Assembly: GCA_029204225.1 (NCBI GenBank)
Contig: CM055107.1
Span: forward strand, 18,252,718 to 18,316,717
Length of the DNA: 64,000 bases
Reading direction: 5' to 3'
Origin: Diphasiastrum complanatum
Taxonomy: Eukaryota > Streptophyta > Lycopodiopsida > Lycopodiales > Lycopodiaceae
The notes beneath the pieces are model-generated. The model had not been told where the DNA came from. It did no database searches and saw only the letters and a program-made list of their open reading frames with translations. A program made the translations under genes and the position numbers. Of this stretch, positions 55,850 through 64,000 are shown in pieces; within the stretch, counting starts at the first letter, position 1; each line of letters opens with the position of its first letter.

Positions 55850-55935
55850 AGTTGTAACTAAGCTTTGATTATTTACACACATGTGAATGTCTGGTATCTC
55901 TCATCAAGTTTAGTTAATAGTTGATATCATGGATT
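55850..55935 (-). repeat. partial inverted copy of the 0.5 kb repeat unit
   Basis: The reverse complement reads AACTAAACTTGATGAGAGA then ATCAAAGCTTAGTTACAA, matching the middle of the units at 52239-53355. LINE copy 1 therefore lies between two direct units on one side and one inverted fragment on the other. Confidence 0.8.
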
Positions 55936-55939
55936 GTAG

Positions 55940-56400
55940 GGCCTACATTCATTCATTGGCCATGAGCTTCTCTATTCATGTATGCCTTGAAGCCCTTTTT
56001 ATCCATTTGTATTAGGATTGGACAAGGGCCCAAATACTGCTAATTTGGTATTGGAGTGGGGGTCCTATGAAGGCCGCAGGCCCTCCAAAACCTCCACTAC
56101 TTTCCCTCCTATGACCCTATGATGGATAAGCTTCGGTTAAGTGCCTAGAAGCTTCTATATTAGAGTTCATATTGGCTATAAATAGGACCTATGTGCATTC
56201 ATTCATCATCTTATGATTTGGTATTGTTTGGGCTCTTCGTGGTAAGGAACCCTCGCCTTTGCTATTGCTTGTAGGGCTTTAGCCATTGATTCTACGTGAT
56301 GCTATTTGCCATTCGTCTTGGGAGATTGTTAGATTGCTTCATGTTGTATCTGAATATTTCCTGATTGAAAGGTTATAGTGTGAACTATGACTTAATGCTC
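55940..56400 (+). mobile_element. LTR-like sequence of family C, plus strand
   Basis: Contains GAGTGGGGGTCC, ACTACTTTCCCTCC, AGAAGCTTC and a TATA box GGCTATAAATAGGACC at about 56173, then GGTATTGTTTGGGCTCTTCG. It parallels 30723-31271 and is mirrored by 58300-58620. Borders are approximate, and no primer-binding site or internal region follows. Confidence 0.6.
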
Positions 56401-57189
56401 CACTCATTCTCAGCTCTCTGCACATTTAAGAGTCAAAATGTAATCTTTACCCTACCAAATCTATCTTGCCAAGACACAAAGGAAAGATTACAACTAGCAT
56501 AGCATCTATTCTTACTAACTAAAGAACCTTGCTAGAATAAGGATGGCATCTTAACCTGGTGTCTCCAATAGAACCTTATAATTTAGTTCCCTCGGTAGAA
56601 AGTAGATGCTAGTAGCTATCCCTATTGTTCCTTCGATAATATATAACCTTAATGTGCATTAGCTTGAACCTTACATGAATGGACATTTCAAATTGAGTCT
56701 AGGGACTCCCATTGCCTAGCACATAATAATATAACCTAATTCTGTCCTATAAAACTGATCGGCTGTGATCATTACTCCCGAACATAAATAGGTGCCATTA
56801 CTGCCCTACATGATGCCCCTTGACACAGATTATCTAGTTCCTAAAACCCCAAACTTTTGCAATCATCGATGAGCAGCTCCCAAGTATCACACAAGGCTGA
56901 AGCTCCCATTTGCTTTATGAAATTTTTTGTTTAGCTGTCTTTAATATCATACACTTTAGACATCAACACCCAACAAGCAGATCAATTGCAGTGCAATGAT
57001 TCTAATATTATATAAGTATTGATGTTTCCAGCTCGAAAGGCCTACTAGGAAATTCGTGGTGCTATTTTCAATTTTTACAATGAAAAATGAGGGTACTACA
57101 GTGAAAACAATATGCTGTTAGTTACCATTACAGCATACCCGTTTATGTGGCCTCCTCTACAATCTAATTTGAGTGTCATGATCTGCTGA
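56401..57189. other. 3' flank of the histone deacetylase exons
   Basis: No coding sequence is recognisable. Probably includes the 3' untranslated region of the minus-strand gene next to 57190. Confidence 0.4.
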
Positions 57190-57545
57190 TCAGGAGCTAT
57201 TCAGTTCAATTAGATGCTTTGAGTTCAAATTTATGATAGAATCAGCAATGACAGCTGCACTCTTCTTAATGTAACCACCTGCAAAATTCAAAAGTCAGGT
57301 TTATGACATTCAAATGTAGTGGAGAGCATGTATATGAATGAGAATGACTATTGGCTGATTCCCTGCGGTTCTTGTTAGAAATGCATCACACAATCTTTAA
57401 ATGTTGATGGTAAGCTTGCAGCCAGTTGACAATCCAAAAGTTCTGTCAATCAAGTACCTGATGTCAGCATAATTATAGGTACTTTTTGTGCTCGAGCAAA
57501 TTCAAAGACTATTTCATCACGTCGCTTGACTCCCTCCTCAGAAAT
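57190..57545 (-). CDS. HDA2: class IV histone deacetylase (HDA2/HDAC11 type), last two exons
   Basis: Penultimate exon 57545-57458 (88 bases): acceptor TTTTTAG, then 29 codons reading ISEEGVKRRDEIVFEFARAQ and KVPIIMLTSG, then donor G/GTACTTG. Last exon 57278-57190 (89 bases): acceptor TTTTGCAG, then GYIKKSAAVIADSIINL and a short tail ending ELNSS before TGA. Both sides of the intron are phase 1, so the Gly-Gly-Tyr is rebuilt exactly. MLTSGGY followed by S...IADSI is the C-terminal signature of HDAC11-like enzymes, which remove acetyl groups from lysines. The catalytic His/Asp exons are upstream and not visible within the window; the adjacent intron is at least 6.4 kb and full of retroelements, or the gene is truncated here. 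The intact frame and splice sites favour a live gene. Confidence 0.85.
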
Positions 57546-58299
57546 CTAAAAATTGCAACAAGATGAATTAGCAGTCTGAATCAAGCAAGCACCTGAATAA
57601 ACAGGCTAGTAAACAATAGAGAGCTTGTAAACTAAAGAACGGATTAAAAACAGGAGCTTCATGATTATAGTCCCCTACTTTTGATTCTTAGACTTTTCCC
57701 ACTTATTGCCTTGAAACATTTTAAAAACAAAAGCATTTCTTGATGGTTAAGAATTTTTTTGTTTTTTGGTATGATATTGCTTTCGGGCACGACAAGCTAC
57801 TTTAGCTGGCTGTGAATAAGCTAGTGTGCTAGAATTTGGTATCACAAAACTGTAAACAAAATTTGAAAGGGAGCACAGGTTGAAGCGGATAAGTAGAGGA
57901 GGGCAGCAATGGGCCAGGGAAGGGATAGATAGTGATGAATGGAGAGCTTAGGAGATGGCAGAAAGGACAGAAAAGGGTATCAACATTTGAGAGGACTGTG
58001 AGCAACGATAGGTAGCAATGGGATGTGGGATGGGTGGGCAGCAATGGAGTGAAAATATGGGCAATGATGGAGGTGGAGGCAGTGATGTAGGAGGTTGGCA
58101 ATGATGAGGGTAGCCAGTGATGGAAGGGAAGAGGCAGCCAATGATGGTGAAAGAGAACCAGTAATCTGAAAAAAGTCCAAAAACAAAACAAGAGCAGGAA
58201 AGTGCTTTGACACAGATATAAACTCAATCTATGGATATTGTATCGATTAAAACATAAATGACTATAATAGACATAATCAAGCAATCTCCCATGAAGAAT
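57546..58299. other. intron sequence of the deacetylase gene with a degenerate minisatellite
   Basis: No exon is seen. From about 57900 to 58160 the word GGCAGCAATGG or variants (GGCAATGATGG, AGCCAGTGATGG) recurs irregularly about ten times with spacings of 15-40 bases. The long minus ORF here is low complexity. Confidence 0.6.
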
Positions 58300-58620
58300 G
58301 AACAAGAGCATATGATATTATCCATAGCTTAAGCCCTATAGGTAATACCAAAGGGCTCTCCCACGAAGAGCCCAAGCAATACCGATAAGCTAAATAATCA
58401 ATGAATGACTAATGTCTAAATGATAGCCCTATATATAGTATGTAGAGGCCCTTACTGAAAACTTCTAAAAATTAGGGTTAGGGCAATTGAGGACATTCCT
58501 TGATGCTAACTAGCCTAGTACCTAAAGGTGTACTAGCTAGTGTTGGAGGTAATGGTCATTTTGTTCAGGTCTATAATACTTGGGCCCATGGTAAATGAAA
58601 TATTGTTATAAAACCCCAGG
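58300..58620 (-). mobile_element. LTR-like sequence of family C, minus strand
   Basis: The reverse complement contains TACTATATATAGGGC (TATA-like), GGTATTGCTTGGGCTCTTCG and a purine/pyrimidine order that mirror 55940-56400. Together the two copies flank the deacetylase exons in inverted orientation. Confidence 0.65.
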
Positions 58621-58671
58621 GCTAAGTTTCGTCAAGTTAATAAAAAGTTAGGCAAGGGCCCTAGTCAAGTG

Positions 58672-58860
58672 ACAACTACATGGACAAGTGTCATACAAGT
58701 CCACATGCACAAAAGAAACATGTCAACCTGTGCACATGGAGACAAACGCATGTCACCCTTTGCACATGCACAAAGACACGTCACCACTTGCACAACATGT
58801 GTCATAGGGAGAAGGGCCTACACCATATATTGACACATGTCCTCCATGTGTCATTAAACC
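58672..58860. repeat. irregular short repeats with CATGTCA and GCACATG words
   Basis: CATGTCAACCTGTGCACATGG, CATGTCACCCTTTGCACATG and CGTCACCACTTGCACAACATG follow each other at roughly 30-40 base intervals. Confidence 0.6.
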
Positions 58861-58924
58861 ACAACAAAGAGGCAAAATAAAAGGAGGAGAAGTAGAGAGG
58901 AACCTACTTTTAAAGAGAAAGAAA

Positions 58925-60289
58925 GAAAGCTAGCTTTATTAATGTCTTTTCCATGCCAAAAGGCATATAAGACTAGTAAATGTACATGTCAAGTATGTGG
59001 TAATGCATAGAAGGATGTGATGGGCCGCAAGATGAGGTAACTCTAGTAGTCGTCGACGTCATCTAGAAGGATGAGAGGTGTGTCTCCTCATGATAGGTCA
59101 GATAACTCGAGTTGCAACATGAATGTGTGTTGTGCATTGTCTCTGATCTCTATGAATAGTTGCAACATCATCATCATCATCAGACTTTGGGTCCTGTCGT
59201 CGTCTTCTCCTAGAGACGAAAGAGGTAATTTGAGGCTGAGAAGTGAGATGACTCTACTAAGCTGTTTGGCATATATCTCGTCGCAATATGAACATCTCTC
59301 GTATCATAATTGCAACATAGCGGGAATCCTCATATGCTATGACCAATCGTAGTATGGTGGATGTGTCACAAAACTGGCAGTAGTGTATCCCTCTAATCTC
59401 ATAATATATAGGGCATCTGAAGATAAAATGGTCTTCAGACTCCACCTCACTCAAAGAGCATAACCGATAGAACCACTCCTCTCTCGGAATACCATGGAAC
59501 CTCCTAGTCTCAATAACTAACTGATGTGATGATACACAAAGTTGGGCCAATGTGAATATGAGCACGTGCAATAATCTTGAGTCCAAATACTGACGAAAAC
59601 TGGAAACCCTGCTATATCTAGCTCCAAGAAATGGGTCTAATAGTAGTCGGGTTTAATCCCCATCTAGCTCCACCAGGTGTGGGCTCTATATAAAAAACGT
59701 CTAATATATTGATGTGTACCTGAAGAGAGATCTGTGATAGAGATACCAAATGACTCAAGGAGGAGGTGGGATGCCTGAGAGAACCATGATAGCCGGTAAC
59801 CCTGATCATGAAGAAATGGGAAAAAGCAAGTGCTATCCGTGTATATTTCTACTCTGCAAATGGAAGGGCTTGAACTCTCTGAATATATGTAATAAGCTGG
59901 AAAGTTGCAACTAGCTATATAGTTGGTATTTGCTCTCTCATTCGTTTGTTACTTTTCTTCATGTGAAATAGAGGGCTTTGCTTGAATCATGCAAGCTAAC
60001 ATGGTAGTCTATAATCTCGAGATACTTGCCCAATTCGAGGAGGAAAGACCAATGCACCATGTCTCTGCTGCATATAAAGCTGTGGGGATGACAATGGTAT
60101 AAAAAAGTTTACACTTACTCAGAGCATCCTGAATGGACTTTCGAAAACAAAACCTCTCTAGTTGAACAAAGAAGAATGGCCCTTCCCAAGTTGAGAGCAG
60201 TAGCTACCTATCTCATATTGAATATAGGAACAGTGAAAAGTATTTTTCCTATGCAATGGCTCTTTCCATTGCATTTTATATTGTTATTC

Positions 60290-60290
<1 letters not shown>
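58925..60290 (-). mobile_element. LINE copy 3, 5'-truncated
   Basis: Minus strand from about 60290. A decayed RT C-terminal part reads TALYAAETWC near 60070 (matches MHSAEVWCPG of the copy at 61120-64000). The C-terminal ORF 59586-59257 reads QLCVSSHQLVIETRRFHGI, then FRCPIYYEIRG, the zinc-finger region. The palm domain is absent. The 3' end carries the shared hairpin at 58943-58974 and a CTTT-rich tail on minus. Confidence 0.85.
58943..58974 (-). other. LINE 3'-end hairpin, copy 3
   Basis: TGTCT with AGAC(T) and inner stem ATGCC with GGCAT around loop AAAA (plus-strand letters). The outer G of the stem in other copies is A here, and its partner C is T, keeping the pair. Confidence 0.8.

Positions 60291-60292
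<2 letters not shown>

Positions 60293-60376
<84 letters not shown>
60293..60376. repeat. (GA)n microsatellite
   Basis: About 42 GA units at the 5' edge of LINE copy 3. Confidence 0.97.
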
Positions 60377-60380
<4 letters not shown>

Positions 60381-60957
60381 AACTAAAAAATAGATGTACA
60401 GTGATTGTGGGCTATAATAGCCCATTACATGAGGAGAGAAGAGGCATGAGACATCAGTCATGTCTCTTCACCATGTCTCTTCATATACACGGAATGTGTC
60501 AAAGCTAATAAACACAATGACTTTCGTATTTAACCTAAATTACAAAAAGGTGCCCTAAAGAAACCCAATCTACATGGCACAAGTTATTTCCTTACACTCC
60601 CATTTGATTGTTTTTTGTTCGTGTCAGATCACAATCATAATGAGATACTTAGCACACATAAATTTGGCAAATAGTCTATTGTTCACTCATAGCATATGCA
60701 CGTAGCGCTTCACACAATCATTTTTAAAAAGCTCTACACAAAAACAGCTTCCACTGAAGCCCAACTTGCACACAATCATTAGTCCCACTGGAGTTCTTCA
60801 TCACACAACCATAGCTCCCATTGAAGCTCAATGTTGCCCCCACTCGACGTAGGTAGCTGAGACAGACTCTCCTTAGCTTCACATTGATTCAGCCTTTCAC
60901 AATGCCAACCAACCAACAAAATAGCATTTGGAGTGGTTTGCTTGACACCAAATAAGA
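60377..60957. other. no gene seen
   Basis: Contains short repeated words CACACAATCAT and CCCA(C/T)TGAAG(C/T) at 60710-60860. No coding or transposon domain. Confidence 0.4.
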
Positions 60958-60959
60958 GA

Positions 60960-61063
60960 GAAAGAGCTATTTAATGTCTTTTCCATGCCAAAAGGTACAT
61001 AAGACAACCAAGTACATCCAAGTATGATAGCCACTTGACGGATCAGTGCCATCAAAACAAAAT

Positions 61064-61066
<3 letters not shown>
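60960..61066 (-). mobile_element. LINE copy 4, 3' terminal fragment only
   Basis: About 107 bases matching the last part of the LINE 3' end, including the hairpin at 60975-61006. It is extremely 5'-truncated and directly preceded (on minus) by a TC tract and the 3' end of LINE copy 2. Confidence 0.8.
60975..61006 (-). other. LINE 3'-end hairpin, copy 4
   Basis: TGTCT with AGACA; inner ATGCC with GGTAC around loop AAAA, partly weakened (one G-T pair and one mismatch). Confidence 0.7.

Positions 61067-61119
<53 letters not shown>
61067..61119. repeat. (GA)n microsatellite between LINE copies 4 and 2
   Basis: About 26 GA units. On minus this is a TC tail directly after the 3' end of LINE copy 2. 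Confidence 0.97.
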
Positions 61120-61122
<3 letters not shown>

Positions 61123-64000
61123 AAATGTATTAATGTCTGTTGAGTGCCCAAGGGCACATAAGACAGAATGAATAAGTACATGTCTCGTAGGATTACTGTC
61201 CATGTCGGACAACATAATAAAAAACACTAGTCTAAATGGAAAAGACAAAATAGAACTCTCCCGAGCTAGGAAAAGACAGCCAATATAGAATCGTAAAATG
61301 CATAAAAAGAGCAGATACACAAGAGCTTAACCTCCAGCTCTGAAGAGGGTACAGGTGCAAGAGCTTAATCGCCTGCTCTGCTGAGGAAAGTAAAAGGATA
61401 AATATTAGTCTCAAAAAAAGCGTCTGATACCCATAGCAGCTGTGGGTTGTGATCGAGGAGCTCTGGTAGCTCTAGAGGTGCGTGTAGATCTGGCAAGAGG
61501 TGGTGGCTGAGCACGCTGGCCTTCGCCCTCACCGGTATGACTGCCTCATCATCTGATAGGTCATCACGCTCCCGCTTCTGAAAGAAGCTAGTCATGAGAT
61601 GCTGGCTAGAATCAGTAATACTCTCTGATGGTAGCAAAGAGGCTCTCAACATAAGCATCTCTCGTAGTAAAAGGCCGACACATCTGGGATCCTGATACTC
61701 CAAAAATGTACTGAGGGTAATAGGGGTGTCATGATATAAACAGTGATATCGGCCACGTATCTCATAGTATGTAGGGCATATAAAGATAAAATGAAACTCA
61801 TCCTCCACTACACCCAATGTGCATATCTGGCATATCCGATGCTCTCTCAAAATGCCTGAATATCTGCCTGTCTCAATAGCAAGTCGATGTGAAGAGACTC
61901 GTAACTGTCCCAATCTGTATCGGAGCCCAAAAGAAAGAGGAAGAGAGAGATATAAAGGTCTACCAGGGAGTCCCAAACTGTCTCTACGTAAGATATGTGT
62001 GCCATAGAAGGTAAGCTTGACTCTCTCATGGTCAGGACGATCCCATACTATGTGACAATATCTCCGATACAGCTGCTGTCTGATAAATGTATGAGTTCCC
62101 TGTGGGAGATCCAGCATCGAGAAGCCCCATGACTGAAAGAAAGCCACCACATCACCATACCAACAAGACCTAGCCTACTGTCCAGCTATAGTCTGAGAAG
62201 AAGTAAGCGCTGCCCTCACGTATCTGTGAGTATCCATGGTCTCAAGTCGATGTAGAAAGGTAACAATCTGAAACATAGCCTCTACCACCATGGGGAGTGA
62301 GGCGAAATCCGCTAAAAGAATCTCATGAGGAACTGACGGCTTCGCACGAATCATCCTCCCTGACATGGTGATCTGCAGACAAGTGATGTCTCGCCAAGTA
62401 CTCTGAGATATCCCTGGGCACCAGACCTCCGCCGAGTGCATAGCCACAGGTGAGACTACTGTAGAGAAAAGGTGGTCTCTGGTAGTAGGATCATGATTAT
62501 GGTAAGTAGTACACACTCTCTCCATATGTACCAGGGCAGCATGCCCCTTACGCAGGCGATATAGAGCAGTAGAGCGAAAAGTGAGTAAGGTGCCAGTGAA
62601 TAATACACCTAGATAGGTGTATGATGTAACAATCTCCAGCTGCTGTGCATCATAATAAAAAGCGTCATCTCTCATATGCTGCCGATTTGTGTTAAACACC
62701 ATAACTTTGGTCTTAGCAAAATTCACCGTCAAGCCCCACACTAAGCAAAAACCATATAGAGCATCAAGATGTCGCTGTAATCCAGAGGCTGTAGAGGATA
62801 TCAATGCCACGTCATCCGCATACAATAGGATAGGAATAATAACATCAGCAAGAGGACATCCATCACCCCCCTCCTCCTTGATGATCCGCTCTAGATCATC
62901 AATGTACAATGCAAAAAGAGTGGGAGAGAGTGGACATCCCTGCTTGACTCCAACTGTGCTCTGGATAGAAGGCGACCAGCTGCTGCCATCTCTGAAACGT
63001 GCTAAAACCCTCTCATATAAGGCGCTGATAGCCATAATGATATCCTGTGAGAAGCCAAGTGCGCTGATGTAAGATAAAAGTGTGGGCAATGTAAGGAGAG
63101 AGGAGTTGGGAGACAGGTTTGAGGAAGTCTGTGTTAAGAGAGTCGACGTCCTTCGCTTTATGGGATTGGGCTGTACTAATTGCGAATTTAATTTGGTCAG
63201 AGGTAAAAAGAGAGAATGTAGCGGGTCGAGTGATAGGGATAGGCGGAGCATCTGTAGTGTATAAGCAAGTAGCATAGTTCACCCAAGAGTCAATATCAAT
63301 AGGTGGAAGTAAGGAAGATTTCCTAGAAAAGATTTTCCAGAAATGAGAGGAGGAAGAGAAAAGGGAGTCTATAAGTTTCTGACCATCTCTTGTTAGAGAG
63401 TCCCTTTTCTTTTTATTAACTACATGACGATATTGCTTTTGTACTTGTACTAAAAGATTAGGAGAGTGATGCATGGCATATACCACTTGCTTATGTAAGG
63501 CGTGGCAATCATGGTCATACCATCGGTTATAGGTCTTTCGATGAGTGGGATATGTCTTAGGGGGAAAGGCCTGGGTGGCGGCTTGTATAAGGGAGAGCGA
63601 CAAGAAGCTGGCCTGTTGCTCAATAAGAGAGGAGAAAGGAAAATCTTGCAAAAGAGAGTTGAGCGCCACTGTGTAGCGTGGGATGAGATGTGTACAAAAA
63701 GAAAAGTGAGGTGTAGTGGTCTTGGGTCGAATGATTGGAAGGGGAGAGGTCTGGCCAACAAAGAGTAAGAGCAGTGAGTGATCAGCAAGGGTAGGAGAGA
63801 GTATAGTTAAGTCTGAATGAGAGGAATCAAGGCTGGTGAGCCAATGAAGTAATCCACCACACTATGCCCGCCACTATGTGGATGACAAGTGAATGCTGCT
63901 GAATCTGGCCACTGTGATAAACCGTTCAGAATGACCAAGGAATGTGCCTCGGAAATCCTAAGTAGCTGCTCACCCAATGTAGTAGAAGGGGTAGCCTCAT
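61120..64000 (-). mobile_element. LINE copy 2, extends past the window end
   Basis: Minus strand. 64000-63790 encodes the C-terminal part of an APE-type endonuclease (SLVILNGLSQWPD, then HSVVDYFIGSPA and, after a frameshift, LADHSLLLL). 63669-63080 is the linker before RT (NRWYDHDCHALHKQV; AKDVDSLNTDFLKP). 63275-62175 carries RT motif B GVKQGCPLSPTLFALYIDDL, catalytic ILLYADDVALIS and VNFAKTKVMVFNT. 62150-61365 holds the C-terminal region with RICQICTLGVVEDEFHFIFI and CPTYYEIRGR (zinc finger). About 120 codons including RT motif A are missing at about 63075, so this copy cannot be active. The 3' hairpin is at 61134-61165. Confidence 0.92.
61134..61165 (-). other. LINE 3'-end hairpin, copy 2
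   Basis: TGTCT with AGACA and inner GTGCC with GGCAC around loop CAAG (plus-strand letters). Confidence 0.8.

Overview
This is nuclear DNA from a land plant with a large, repeat-rich, AT-rich genome. Spliced plant genes, plant-type Copia and Gypsy retroelements and long GA/TC microsatellites support this. A seed-free vascular plant such as a fern or lycophyte is my best guess, because an endonuclease-deficient Penelope-like element and a compact LINE family occur together. That placement is an inference.

Only two host genes look intact where visible. The first, on the minus strand at 2145-14157, is a wall-associated receptor kinase-like gene of the WAKL14 type. It has three exons (14157-13383, 10354-10133, 3256-2145) that join in frame to 702 codons. 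Intron 1 (3.0 kb) holds a Gypsy gag relic. Intron 2 (6.9 kb) holds a Copia relic interrupted by a precisely inserted solo LTR. Both relics are antisense to the gene. The second, on the minus strand at 57545-57190, is the last two exons of a class IV (HDA2/HDAC11-type) histone deacetylase. They are too short to appear as long ORFs but have perfect splice sites and a matching phase. Upstream exons are not visible in the window. An SCL3-like GRAS pseudogene with one nonsense codon lies at 25963-26760 on the minus strand.

The rest is layered transposon sediment. From 14 to 38 kb there are gag and protease relics, LTRs of two families, a GACCGAGTC minisatellite and an inverted-repeat hairpin region. 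From 38 to 47.5 kb there are scrambled Gypsy and Copia pieces on both strands.

From 41.4 to 51.7 kb there are two halves of an endonuclease-deficient Penelope-like element (PLE) in opposite orientations. The reverse transcriptase half is on plus (41461-42489). The N-terminal half is on minus (49477-47465). Each is joined, in the orientation expected for a terminal repeat, to one copy of a 2.0-2.4 kb repeat (42751-45141 and 51670-49675). This is the most unusual system in the window.

From 52 to 64 kb there are tandem 0.5 kb repeats and four minus-strand LINE copies with the same 3' end. Those ends carry a 32-nt two-stem hairpin with covarying bases, followed by pyrimidine-rich simple repeats. 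The window ends inside the fourth LINE, in its APE-type endonuclease domain.
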